Positions 22,139 through 33,483 of a DNA stretch of 64,000 nucleotides are shown here, in pieces (the stretch's first letter is position 1; every line of letters begins with the position of its first letter). The notes beneath the pieces are model-generated. The model made no database searches, was not told where the DNA came from, and saw only the letters and a program-made list of their open reading frames with translations. Source of the stretch: Dichetophora obliterata (lineage: Eukaryota; Arthropoda; Insecta; Diptera; Sciomyzidae); NCBI GenBank assembly GCA_963920525.1, contig OY986435.1, positions 178,158,266-178,222,265 of the forward strand, given 5' to 3'. Position numbers and translations under genes: made by a program.

Positions 22139-22745
22139 GACCAGTAAAATCTGCATATATATTCAGAATTTTAAGGAAAACTGAATAACGACATGCAAAT
22201 CCATCCAATGAATTAAAAATTGTTTATAAATAAAATTTTTAATTCACATTGAATTTTAAAAAATTGATTTGTAATTAATTTCAATTATTTTTTTCATTAT
22301 TCAGAATAATTAATTATTTTTTTATTCATATGAATGCTTTTTACAAAGAATGCAATTCAGAAAGAATTTCAAATTTTTCAATAATTATTTTTTTGTACGT
22401 TATTATTTTTTGATTCATTGTCTATTCATGTTATTCGTGTTAGTCATTATTAATTTTGTAGTCATTATCAATTTTTTATTTATTATTAATTTGGTTCATT
22501 ATTCAAAAGTAAATAACAAGATTTTTTTTCATTTTATTTATTATTCAAAAGTGAATGAAAAATTAGAAATGAATGCGAAATTTATAGTTAATAAAAAATT
22601 AATAATGAATAAAAATTAATAATGAATAAAAAATCAATAAAAAAATTAATAGCGAACATTTTATTCATAAGATAGTAGTGAATAACAAAATTTTTATTCA
22701 TTGTATGTTTTATTTAAAAGTGAATAACAAATTAATAACAGTGGT
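22139..22745. repeat. AT-rich MITE-like unit (copy 2 of the 32.2-kb family)
   Basis: It shares with 32186-32832 the series ATTCAGAATTTTAAG, ACTGAATAAC, TAAAATTTTTAATTCACATT and ATGAATGCT, all in the same order. Its ends are decayed and no target duplication could be set. The interior is dominated by ATTATTCATT-type words and their complements, making a long imperfect foldback. Confidence 0.55.
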
Positions 22746-22852
22746 AAACAATTTGAAAAAAAAGTTTGCGCGACGAAAACGACATTGCTAGTTCGATTGA
22801 GTATTTTTTCTAGTTAATAAAAATCATTAAGGCTGTTCCTGGTTGGTTCGAA

Positions 22853-24120
22853 TTTTTTTCGACTTTTTTGAGTTCTGAAAAATATTTTCCCAGTTATGAT
22901 CCAATAACTCCAAAAGTATTCATTAATTTTACAAGTTTTATAAATATTTACAAATGAGACATTTATACCTTTTATTTAAGCTATTATTTGAGTTAAGTTA
23001 TTATTTGATTTATACGATTATTTGTACAATTTTTGTAGACATTTTCTGAGTACTACGTTTGTGAAAGAGTTTAAAATATACTTTTTATTTAACTTTTTCC
23101 GCACATTAAAGTGCGCAAAAATATGACTTTGATATATAATTTGGTTTTATTTTTACTTTGTTGTTAAAAAAAAATATTTCAACAAAAATATTAAGGTAAA
23201 AAGAATGATTGTAGCAGGTTGGATATTTACGTATTTCGGTTTTAGTAAAAATACTCAAAATTGCCTGCATCAAAGTCGTCGTGGTGAGTTCGTACTAAAC
23301 AAATTTTTCAGACTTTAAAACCCAATTATCATATATTTAACTAAATATTTTGTTTACAAACAATATTCTTAGCGTTTTTAGCTAAATTTAAAAATCCCTA
23401 TACTATTACAAATAACTAGCTAAAACACTGTGCGTAGCTGCCACGCCCCCGTTGCCAAACGTCCCTAACATGTTATCAGTGAAACGGCACGAGTAAATTG
23501 TGGTCGAGTACCAAATCCGAGGCTGTGCGGCCACCTATAACTCCAAAGATATTCAATATTAAAAATTTCGGTTAAGTGGGAGGGGTCACGATCCCTTACC
23601 TAACGCCCATAAAATGTTATCAGTGAAACGTGTAAATTGTAGTCGAATACCGAATACGAGTCTATGCGGCCTTCTCCAAGCTCCAAAGCAATTCGATATC
23701 GCAAATTTGGGTGGTGTAGGAGGTGCCATGACCCCTTGCCCTTCACATGTTATCAGGGAAACGCTACTTGTAAATTGTGGTCGAATACCGAATTCTGATG
23801 CTTTGAGAAATATAATTATAAAGCTATCCGATATTGCATATTTGGCCTGTATGGGAGGTAATTTTGAGTATTAACCATATTTTTTAAACTCTTTCACAAA
23901 TGTAGTATTTAGAAAATTTATACAAAAATCGTTAGATCAATACAAATGATAGCTTAAATGAAAAATACAAACGTCTTATTTGCGAACATGTATAACTTTT
24001 GTAATATGAAAAAATACGAAGAAAAAATATGAAGAAAATTGAAGTTATAGGATCATAACTGGGGACATATTTTTCAAAACTAAAAAAAAAATCGAAAAAT
24101 CTTTGAAAATTCTATTCGAA
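22853..24120. mobile_element. Foldback unit with three ~140-bp internal tandem repeats
   Basis: The inverted arms are roughly 22853-23085 and 23879-24115. The left arm carries TTTGTGAAAGAGTTTAAA and the right arm TTTAAACTCTTTCACAAA, and both also share GTTATGATCC/GGATCATAAC and ACAAATGA/TCATTTGT-type blocks. Between them ATGTTATCAG plus about 130 bp repeats three times (starts 23470, 23614, 23747), each with GAAACG, TAAATTGTGGTCGA-like and CCGA(A/T) blocks. No coding frame is convincing. The edges are decayed. Confidence 0.5.
23470..23870. repeat. Tandem repeat, ~133-144 bp unit x3
   Basis: Three diverged copies begin with ATGTTATCAG at 23470, 23614 and 23747. Shared words are AATTGTGGTCGA (or TTGTAGTCGAA), ATACCGAAT and a G-rich GGTG/GGAGG segment. 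The open frame across copies two and three (23614-23874) is a by-product. Confidence 0.6.
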
Positions 24121-24179
24121 TTGCATTTGTTCTATAATACTCATACAATTTAACACAAAGTCTATATTAGTAAAATTTA

Positions 24180-24310
24180 TTTTCTGGTTTGTTTGTTTAA
24201 TTGACATTTATACAAATCTAAATGGCTTAACGGACTTCGCTTAATTTAAGTACACATATTGTGTGCATCCTAGATAAGATTGTAGCATACTTAGTTTTGA
24301 TCACGCTCAT
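24180..24310. repeat. Interspersed-repeat fragment (Helitron-like wording)
   Basis: TTTGTTTGTTTAATTGAC and TACAAATCTAAATGGCTTAA through ACACATATTGTG are repeated near 27365-27910, where the copy is split by a TTAA-flanked MITE. The phrase 'aaacggctt(ga)acgga..tcgct' is common in insect Helitron-type repeats. Confidence 0.45.
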
Positions 24311-26525
24311 TCCATCCATTTTCACTTACGTAAATTTTGATATTAAAAATCTATCTTGAAAATTTTATTTCGCAAATTAAATTTAAAAAAATTTTAGTAA
24401 TTTTAATAGCAAAAATATTTAAATATCTTTAGAATTTCAGAAATTTTTGGTACAACGACTTTTTCATAACGACTTTTTCAAAAAACGACATGAAAATTAA
24501 ATTTTGACTTTCGATGCAAATATATCCGCTATTTTTAAATATATTTAATTCAAATTTTTTTATCAAAGTTTTAATAAAAGCACTTTACAAAAATAGTTTC
24601 AACTGTAGCGTTAGGTCAGTGAATATATTCTTTAATTTTTGTTTTCAAAAACGGTCCAAAATATTGAATTTTTATTTTTTGAATAAAAAAGTTTTTGTTG
24701 TATAAATAAGAACAATTGCAAATTGCATTTCAGAGTACTTTTCGTATAGTAAAGCATGTATTTGCAATAATATAATAAAAATATTTTATATATTTAGTAG
24801 TTAAATAAAAAATTTTCCCGCAAAAAACAACTTTAAAAAAATATTGCTTACAACATTATTCGCGGCTAAGCTTCAACTGATGGAATCGCCCTTACAACAA
24901 TATAACACTAAAAATATCATGTGGCAAAACGGCAAAAAAAACCAAGTCAACACAAAAAATATACCTCGATTATGTCATCTTTATGATATTATATTCTTGA
25001 AATTATATAACAAAAAGATAAGAGATAATGTAAAAAATATAACAACTTTAAATTATATAATGTTCGTAGGGTAGTTTAGCAAAAAATTGCTTAAATTTTT
25101 AAACGTAAACCTAATGAAATTCTGCTACATTTTGTTGGCAGCTACACTTTTTATTGAGATGTTTCGTGCATCAAACCTTTACATATCATTTCTATTGCTT
25201 TTCAATATTATGCTCACATTTGCTCACATTGTCGCTTACTTATTCTCTCGCTGTCAAAAGCTTTAAATCGTTCGCTCGCTGACTCTCATAAAGCTTTAAT
25301 GTGGATTTATGATAAATCCACATTCAAATTTTACTGTGCCACTTGCTTGTATGGCGGTGGCACATCTTTCTATTATATTATCTGTGCTGGTAATTTCATC
25401 AGATCCACTTATTGCAAGTTTAAAGGCCTCTCCAAAAACAAAAAACAGCAAAATTACACACGAAGTATTATTACGTCGTTGCGCGTGCAATTTCTCGTAT
25501 TCGCCACTTGGACATACACACATACGTTGTTAGTAAAATTTTATAGAAGTGCAAAAAAACTGATTTTCTTATAAACTATAGAATGGATTTTAAACTGAAC
25601 TAAACATTTATTGAAATTAGGCATTTGCTTTGTTCTCAAAAAGCATTTAAGGAAAAATAAAAAAGATTGAATAAATCGTGATCAAAATGAAAATTAAATG
25701 AATTTTGAACTTTTTGCAATCTACGCGGCATTGCACGCGCAACGATAATTAGATTTATTGAAGAAATCACCAATAAATTTTACAAGCGACAATGAATCTG
25801 CTTCCGAAATTGAAAAGAATATTTTCCATAATGATTTAAACATTAGTAGTGATTCAGTTTTAGATAAGTATGAGTACTCTAAAATATTTATGTAAATTTT
25901 TTTTATTATAGCAACATAAATGTTATTTTTTCAATTAAAAAATGAAAAGTTTATATTGATTCAAGTTTCTTATCTCAAGAAACTTAAAATACTTAATAAA
26001 ATATCATTGCACTCCAAAATTGCTCAAAGATATACAGTATCTTATTAATGATATGACGCCCTTTGTTGTATCCCGCCCACTTTTTACATCCTACCTTTAA
26101 AACATTTTCCGACCTACCCCTAGTTTCAGGCCCACTTGGCTCACTAGTTCTGGAGTTATTAATTTTATCCAGCTAGATTCGTGAATTCTCACACTGTGCG
26201 GCGGCGGACAAAACATACTTCTCCGTTTGTCGGTTTGTGCCTACCAAGATGTCGTCACTGTGAATGACTGATGGTTTTAACTGTTCTGCCGTATTTAGCG
26301 TTTAATTTCTATGACTTTTGCGAACATTGAAATAATCAAGGTAGATTATGTAGCTTAAAGCAGGCGTGTGTCTAAGGAGCTATGGGGGATACAACCCCCA
26401 TGTGCTCAAAATGTTGTGGTAACGAAATATTTAGAAACGAATTTTCTATAAGAACTATACTTTTTTGATGTTATATTAAAAATAGAAGCCCTGTAAGTTT
26501 TTGCTACAAATAATTTATGATAAAA
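24311..26525. other. Gene-free stretch
   Basis: No gene was recognised. A perfect 23-bp hairpin (TGTGGATTTAT/ATAAATCCACA) lies at 25300-25322. Positions 25296-25574 are less AT-rich and open in several frames on both strands, but none shows recognisable protein features. Confidence 0.35.
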
Positions 26526-26625
26526 TCTATACTATTATATAAAAGCGTTGTGATACTGCACGGATGTTTCAAAATCACGCTAGAACCACTGAACTGATTT
26601 AAACGATAGTAGGTACCAAACAATT
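26526..26625 (+). mobile_element. Possible Helitron 5' end
   Basis: TCTATACTATTATATAAAAG at 26526, preceded by A, then GCGTTG and an ACCACTGAACTGATTTAAAC phrase, resembles the 5' region of insect Helitrons (TC start, A/T host junction). A candidate 3' end in the same orientation is at 38556, but no Rep/helicase gene lies between, so whether they are one element is unproven. Confidence 0.4.
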
Positions 26626-26653
26626 TGTTATTTCAACTTAATTGGTTTCATTG

Positions 26654-26920
26654 GCGTCGGAAGCGGGGGGGCAAGGTGGGCAGTTGCCCCCCCCACTTTT
26701 TTAGCTAGATAAACAATTTAAAAGGAAAAGTTATTCAAAATATCAGTTTTTTTACAACGATAATATTTTTGTATTATATAATTTCCTCTTCTTTCTCTCT
26801 TCTTCATGTTTCATGAGAAGAAATTTTGGTGAACTTTTTTTGCACCACCATTTGTACTGCCCCCCATTTGTACTGCCCCCCATTTGTACTGCCCCCCCAG
26901 ATGAAATTCGCTTCCGACGC
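26654..26920. mobile_element. 267-bp MITE with GCGTCGGAAGCG ends
   Basis: GCGTCGGAAGCG at 26654-26665 is mirrored by CGCTTCCGACGC at 26909-26920. The left end continues into GGGGGGGCAAGG and the right is preceded by GCCCCCCCAG. A 17-bp unit containing CATTTGTACTGCCCCC repeats three times at about 26850-26898. No clean target duplication was found. The G/C-run layout resembles the hAT-like shell at 4460-9559. Confidence 0.55.
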
Positions 26921-27386
26921 GCTTGATTGGTTTTGGTTTTCAGTTTTGGCTACTTTCGGCAACTGTACTAAAAATGGGAGTGCTTGCACTATGTTTACGC
27001 TCCTTTTTCATGGGATAAGCTTGCATTGAAGCAAAGTGCGCTAGGTATAAACTAAATTAAGCTGGAATTTTGGCAGTCGATTTGTTTTGAATAAAAGATG
27101 GTTTAAGGGAAAAAATATTGCCACACCCCCTTTTAAATGTTGCCGCACACAGCTAAAGAAAAAAAGCTATATTTCGAACAGTTTTGGTAATTTAGTTCAT
27201 ACGGTTACTTTCGGCAACTATACCAAAAATAGTCAAAATGGATCAATAAAACTGCCATATATATCAGAAAATCAATTAAAAAAGTTCATAAGCCGATTCA
27301 TTGCATTGGCTCAGGACAGCGTCTGTGGGGTTCACAATCTATCTTTATTAATAAAACGCATTTTCTGTTTGTTTGTTTGGCCTTAA

Positions 27387-27801
27387 AGCGCTGATTATAA
27401 TAGACGGAACGGAACGGAGTCAAGTGTCATTGTGGCGGGACGAAACGGTTTCAAACGGAGTGGCGATTATAATAGCAACGAAAGAGGAGTTAATTTTTTT
27501 CTAAAATATATTTTATTACAAAACAAATTCCATCAATTTTTCTTTTCTTATTATTTTAAAACATGAATTCAATCAAATTTTATCAAAAATATGGAAATCA
27601 AAACAAATGCAGAATAAAATTAATAGTAGCATCTGTCAACATAAAGTTTTTGCTCAAAACGTTACGGAACGCAGCGGAAAAATCAAAAATCTATAGATCT
27701 CAACGTCACGTGCCGCTCCGTTCCATCTTATTATAATCGAACTCATAAGAAACATTTTTCAACATTCTATAACGTTCCGTTCCGTCTATTATAATCAGCC
27801 C
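27387..27801. mobile_element. 415-bp MITE flanked by TTAA
   Basis: CTGATTATAATAGACGGAAC near the left end is mirrored by CCGTCTATTATAATCAG at the right. TTAA flanks both sides (27383-27386, 27802-27805). A TTAA target points to piggyBac- or Kolobok-type mobilisation. Secondary inverted blocks GCGATTATAATAG and ATTATAATCG lie inside. The surrounding repeat (TTTGTTTGTTTGG and TACAAATCTAAACGGCTTGA) has a relative without this insert at 24184. Confidence 0.75.
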
Positions 27802-27805
27802 TTAA

Positions 27806-28489
27806 TACAAATCTAAACGGCTTGACGGATTTCGCTCAAACTTGGTATACATATTGTGCGCCATTAGGATTAAATTGTTGCATGTTTAGTTTTGATAATG
27901 CCCCTTTCGACCCTTTTCAAATAACGTTACTTTTGTTACCCAAAAATATACATATATACAAATATTACCCAAAAAGTTTTTGCGTACCGTTATTATTCTT
28001 AATCAACAATTTTTTATATAAAAATACGTTATACTGAGAACATCTATAGTTTTCGAGACATCTCAATAATTTTGAGTTCATAATAACAGAAATTTATGCA
28101 AATTTAAATATTTTTAAAAAATTCCACCAACTATATTGCTCATGCAAAAACGTTTGTTCTACCATGATCTTAATTATATGTTATTTTGGTGATTATGTCT
28201 TTCATATTTTCCGCGTTTCATATTTTCCGCGAAAAAAAATAAATTTTTTTCACTTATATAAGAAAAAGATGTACCTGATATTATTTGAGCAGTACCGTTG
28301 TGTGTAGATTCAACTATTTGAATTTGAGATTCAAAACTTATAGTTTCTGTTTTAGCGGTAATTTAAAAATAAGGACTAATTTCCTATACCTGCTTAAAAC
28401 TTCAAATGCTTCTACTGAAAACGAGCGATATATTCAGAAATGCTCAATAAAAAAGCTGAAACTGCCTAACGGTTCGCTACTAATAATAA
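27806..28489. repeat. Interspersed-repeat tails, no gene
   Basis: Positions 27806-27905 are the right half of the repeat described at 24180-24310. Positions 28010-28110 contain 'actgagaacatctatag' and 'TTTTCGAGACATCT', a segment recurring near 38130, 39880 and 56850-57060. No gene was recognised. Confidence 0.45.
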
Positions 28490-29300
28490 CGATTATCAAT
28501 CAATCATTTAATAACAGCTATTTTTTGATTGATATTTTTTCGATCATAAATAAAAGTTATTTCTTGGTCGCTATTTTTTCCAATCAGAAATAAAAGTTAT
28601 TCTGAATTATTAGATATAACAATTATTTTTTATCGTTATTTTTTTCAATCAGAAATAAAAGTTATTTCTTGGTCGTTAGTTTTTCGATCAGATATAAAAG
28701 TTATTTTTTACCGTTATTTTTTTCGATCAAAATAAAAGTATTTCTTGTTCGATTTATTTCGAACAGAAGAAAAAACACATATTTTTTATTGTTTTTTTAA
28801 CAAACATATTGCTAATATTAATTAATTAATTAAAAAAGTGGCAACAAAAATGAGGAATGCCACTTTATGTTGGAAAATGGTGACAAAAGTCGAAAAATTT
28901 TAATGAAAATTTTAATTTTATAAGTATTGTAAATACTCGTATAATACAAATTTTAATTCGATTTTTTCAGTTTTCTGTTTTTTCGCTCCTGAATTACAGT
29001 TAAAATTTTTCTAGTTCAATAATATAAAAAAACTTATAAAAATTTGTAATTTTTTGAATTAAATAAATCTGTAACAACGTTTTACAAAAACCTAAAAAAA
29101 GTTGTTCAACAAAACAAATATTAATATGCAATAGTAGTCCAGATTTAATAAATTTAAAAAAAAGTTCAGTTGAGAAAATAAGAGAAAAGTCATGAGTCTA
29201 ATTAAAAAACATCGGTCAAAAAATAATTTTTAATTCTGATCGAAAAAAATTACGGTCAAAAAATAACAGCTACCTCTGGTCGAAAAAAAAAAATGACCAA
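28490..29300. repeat. Foldback/tandem unit with TTTCGATCAGAAATAAAAG motif
   Basis: Between 28490 and 28770, TCAGAAATAAAAGTTATTTC and close variants repeat about six times, spaced about 40 bp. At 29210-29300 the same unit appears inverted (GGTCAAAAAATAA, CTGATCGAAAAAAA). The whole is a foldback structure with an AT-rich centre and no coding content. Confidence 0.55.
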
Positions 29301-29619
29301 GAAATATATTTTTTATATAATATTACCTGATAATATCGATCAAAAAATAATTGAGGTGATTTTTATCTTAAAAATCATGAAAAAAAAATCATGTAAAAAA
29401 TGGAATCTCCCCATCAAAATTTTTGATACAAATGTGACATGCATTCTTAGGGACACTGCTTACAGAAGATATTCTATCGATCCTGTTGTTCTTCTTCTTA
29501 GCTTTATCAAGAAGTGATTTCAAGAGGCATTCTCATCAACTACTTCTGAAAGACATTAAAATAGCATTAAAATTCAATTAAAGCATAACAAAAATTTATA
29601 TAATTATAATAGATATTTT

Positions 29620-29835
29620 AGATATTTTCCGTGGGATTTTTTAAGCCCCCAACAAAACCCAACAACTTCCAACACCAAAATGCCGTGAAAATAGGGAAAA
29701 GGGATATTTTACTTGAAATTTTTGTAAACACTCGACAAAACCCAAACATTTCTCATTCCCCACACCAAAATTTCAAGAAAATCTTAAAAAAGGATATTTT
29801 CCATGAGATTTTAAAACCCCCCCCCCCCTCAACCA
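29620..29835. repeat. Imperfect tandem repeat and poly-C tract
   Basis: A unit with GGGAT, ACAAAACCCAA, CCAACACCAAAAT and AAAAGGATATTTT words occurs twice or more and ends in a run of about 12 C at 29817-29828. No gene is visible. Confidence 0.45.
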
Positions 29836-30179
29836 AAAAAACCATTTCATTCTATGGAATGTCTTCTTAAAGTTTTCCTGGAAAACATCTACGAGAATCC
29901 TTTCATTGAAGGGCTCAAATAAATCTTCCATTAAAAAAATTCTGGATGCACATCTAGAGAAGACTAAGGAAAGCATTCCTCCCAATGGCATGCATGTGTT
30001 ACAAGAATGCATTCTGGGTATGGAATTAGAAGGAATGGAATTCAAGACTTTCCCTTTCACTTTACTTTCTTTTGGAAGCATTTTTTTTGCTGGGTCTAGC
30101 TCCCTAGCGTCACATTGCTATGTCTTAGAGAATTATATGACAAACTTTTTATACAAAATTTTTTGATCTAAAATTTCAA

Positions 30180-30500
30180 AAATAATCGTTGTTTTCGGTC
30201 CCTGTAAAAAAATTATTGTTGTAGAGTTGGTATTCGTATCAGATGGCAAAAAATGTTACTTATGTCTAAAACTCCCTCCTACGTCATGTTCTTCCATCTT
30301 TTCTAGTTTAGCTTTTATTTGAGAAATGCTATTTTAACTCTCATATATCAGGTCAAAGGTCAGCTCTTACTAAAATTAATAAAAGCTTTCAAAGTTCATA
30401 TTTCTGGTCATAGGTCAAAAATTTAAGATCGAACATGTTTTTGCAAATCTATGCTGCAGTAACTTTCTAATGGTATACGTTTTGTTAACTTTATTCTAAA
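30180..30500. repeat. Interspersed repeat, copy A
   Basis: The series GTATTCGTATCAGATGG, ATGTTCTTCCATCTTTTCTA, GCTTTTATTTGAGAAAT and CAGGTCAAAGGTCA recurs at 40020-40190 in the same order, and inverted at 56570-56760 and 57705-57870. The function of the family is unknown. Confidence 0.6.
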
Positions 30501-30525
30501 AAAACACTACAAAAAAGCAAGGGCG

Positions 30526-31140
30526 TCACAGGATTTGTTCTAGGAGGGCCATAAAGGATTCTAGACATAAAGCAGTCTAGAATGCACATAAAGAAAATGT
30601 AACCTTGAAAATGTATATAATTCTATTTTCTAAGATTTTTTATACTAATTTTGTTATCATGATACGCCGGTTGACACACGCTTGTACACATACGAAAATT
30701 ATATGTATTTCAAAGATGGGGTAAAAATCTTTCTCGTATCATGCCCGAAACAATTTCAAATTTAATTTTTTTTTTCATGTAATTTGAAACCTTTTTTTCT
30801 CAACAAATATTCTTAGTAATTTAGTAAATTAAATAATGTGAGGTCTCCTTTATCCCCAAATAAAACCGCATTAATAACTATGTAGCCCCCAAGTTTTCCT
30901 TTTTTCAAATAACAATACAAAAATTACCAAATATTTTTTTATTTTTTTTTTTAAATGAGTACAAGATTTTATACCAGATACCAGCAAGATTTTCAAGCAA
31001 TTCTTTCCAGTTTCGGAGGACTATAACTCATAAACTAATTGCGAGCGGCCTGAAATTTATCAGAGTTGGATTTAGGAGGTAAAAATCCATATAAACAGCA
31101 AAGATTCAAAATTAGATTTGTCGCTATTCTTGAAATGCTC
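30526..31140. repeat. ~600-bp interspersed repeat with an empty target site
   Basis: It shares with the flanks of the P-like element (46393-46413 and 55337-55925) the blocks CAGGATTTGTTCTAGG, GTAAAAATCTTTCTCGTATC and GGAGGTAAAAATCCATAT, then GTCGCTATTCTTGA. Here GTTCTAGG occurs once (30537-30544), whereas it is duplicated around the 8.9-kb insertion. This copy therefore represents the pre-insertion state. Confidence 0.7.
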
Positions 31141-32080
31141 CCCTCCCCGCATGGACGGACATCAACTGACTTATTTCTTTTTTCAACATGCATCAGTTCT
31201 AGCAGCATGCAAGTTACTAAAATCGAGTTTGGAAACATACCTATTATATGAATTATTACTGCAGGTAATATAAAGTGGTATATGAAATATTGCTGCAAGG
31301 CTTGATTCTGAATCCTGCATGTATAAGCACGTGACCAGAAAATTCTCAAAATGGGTGGACGCCTGTTAAAAAACGTGATTTTGAAGAAGTTAAAATAAAT
31401 GTTTCAAGTCGAGTTTCCTATTTAAATTTTAGTCATTAAAAAACTTTTGACCATAAGATTTTCTATAAGATGCGCTTTTACATAAGCGTTTTCTTAAAAA
31501 CAATTTGCCATCAGATTTTTTTAAAAATATGTGCATGATTTAAAATTAGCATACTTTCTTAGAATATCCTAATTATTGTTCGCTTTTGAATCAGAAGCTT
31601 TTCCCTCACCTAGATCGCTGCAATCTTCTTAAACTTAAATGCTTAAGATTGTTAGCAATTTTATTAAGTTTACGAAAAATTCAAAAATTATCCAAATTGG
31701 ATCATCTTTATGACAGAAAAATGATTTTTTTAAGCCGACTTTTGGGAAAGCATTTAGTTTTTTAAATTCATTTTACTTCTTTTTTCTTCTAGTATTTAAT
31801 TACTTAAAAACATAAATTCTCTTATCGTCCAAGTTATTAGCTTAAATGCCCCTTACCTTCTGTTACTCCGAAGAATGATATTCGACTAATAGGGATATCA
31901 TTCCTTATCATTCCTAAATTTCTCCTACGAATAACTTCGTAATTCCTTTCAATACATTCGTAATATTTACTAATGGCTTAGTACTATTTAGTATAAGTTG
32001 AGATTAAAAAATTTACAACCGAAATCTTTCAGCCTGGTTTGTTGAAGAACTACCGAATATAAGAAAATGTATAATTGCAA
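31141..32080. other. Gene-free AT-rich stretch
   Basis: No gene or bounded element was recognised. Confidence 0.4.
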
Positions 32081-32150
32081 GGAGGCCGTAGTCTACTGAA
32101 AGAGTACGTGGCCCGTAAACTAACAAACCGTGGTTCAAACCCCAGCTAAG
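32081..32150 (+). repeat. tRNA-like sequence (probable SINE head)
   Basis: A B-box GGTTCAAACCC (32132-32142) lies about 40 bases after an A-box-like GTAGTCTACTGAAAGAG. The acceptor ends GGAGGCC and AGCTAAG do not pair, and a T-run follows. This is probably a tRNA-derived SINE or a pseudogene and not a working tRNA. Confidence 0.45.
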
Positions 32151-32185
32151 ATTAATGGTTTTTTTTTTTTGTTAGTAGTAAATGC

Positions 32186-32832
32186 CAGAGCTGTAAAATC
32201 GGTATTCATATTCAGAATTTTAAGTACAACTGAATAACTACAGAAGAATGCATTCAATGAATGCAAAATTGATTTATCAATAAAATTTTTAATTCACATT
32301 CATTTTTACAACAATTATGTATTCATTTAAATTATTCATTTTCGTTAATAAGACTAATGAATTAATTTTTTATTCATTTGAATGCTATACACAAAGAATT
32401 TCCGAATTTTCAATTATTCTTTTTTTATTCATTATTCATTTGTTATTCTTTATTAATTTTTTTATTCATTTCAGTCCTAGATAAAAATAAAATAAAAATA
32501 AAATAAATAAGAAATGAATAAAAAATAAATAAAGAATAACAAGTGAAAAATGAATAAAAAATTAACTGAAAAATAACTGAAAATCCTGAAATTCTTTGTG
32601 AATTGCATTCTTTGTGAATATTATTGAAATAAATAAAAAAATTATTCATTATTCTGAATAACGAAAATGAATAATTGAAATGAATAATTAATTATTTTTT
32701 TATAAATGAATGTGAAATAAAAATTTTGTTTATAAATGAATTTTGCATTCATTAAATGCATTCTTATTTTGTTATTCACTGATTCACTTTTGTGTGAAAA
32801 AAATCAAATTAATCAAATCTTTTACAGCTCTG
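32186..32832. mobile_element. 647-bp hAT-like MITE
   Basis: CAGAGCTGTAAAA at 32186 is mirrored by TTTTACAGCTCTG ending at 32832. GTAAATGC (32178-32185) and GTAAATGT (32833-32840) flank it, an 8-bp target duplication with one mismatch. The interior is a long imperfect foldback of ATTATTCATT words. A decayed relative lies at 22139-22745. Confidence 0.7.
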
Positions 32833-33212
32833 GTAAATGTAACAAATGTATTCGTACAACATACATTTGTTTATGTACGAATACGAATAAAATATTTGTA
32901 ATATGTATTAAACTACGTCCGATCTACGAATCCTATTCGTAATAGAAAACTACGAATAAAATTCATAGAATGGACGCAGTTATTAGTAATATTTACACAC
33001 AAAATTTTGTAAGTGTAAGAATTATTGAAAAGTGCCAGTGAAACAAGGGAAATGAAATGGTTTCGTAACTTATGACTACGACGAAAACAACATACTATTT
33101 AAAAATGCATGCATGGTTAAACTCAGCTTTATTTATAAATATACTTTAAAAAAAGTATTTTTCAGTTCTCTTCAAAATATATTAACATTTATAATGAAAA
33201 TATCGTCATATA

Positions 33213-33483
33213 CAGCCCTATTCCGGAAACTTGATAATAGTCAGCCAGTATTTTTATTATTTGTTTGTGTTTGTTGTAATTTTTTATTTCAAAACAAAAT
33301 TTGAAGATCAAAAAACAACATTTTTTAATGAAATTGTCAATATCTGAAAAGCAGTTGACTATTTTCATCAACATTTATTATTTTTAAGCTTCAAATTTTG
33401 TTTTGTAATAAAAAAATTACAACAAACACAAACAAATAATAAAAATACTGGTTGACTATTATCAAGTTTCCAGAATAGGGCTG
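33213..33483. mobile_element. 271-bp hairpin MITE, CAGCCCTATTC ends, 3-bp TSD
   Basis: The arms are about 95 bp, nearly perfect and inverted (33213-33307 and 33389-33483), starting CAGCCCTATTCCGG and ending CAGAATAGGGCTG. ATA flanks both sides (33210-33212, 33484-33486). The central loop is about 80 bp. The near-identical arms suggest recent activity or ongoing arm conversion. Confidence 0.8.

Noticed and set aside
22200..22660. 89-codon hydrophobic frame as a membrane protein
   Set aside because: It lies in an ATTATTCATT-rich foldback repeat that recurs at 32.2-32.8 kb.
23614..23874. 86-codon frame with repeated GRIPN and IANLGG-type words
   Set aside because: It follows the ~140-bp tandem repeat and has no independent coding evidence.
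25296..25574. Overlapping frames on both strands in a less AT-rich patch
   Set aside because: Three frames are open at once, no start context or splice signal is compelling, and no protein features are recognisable.
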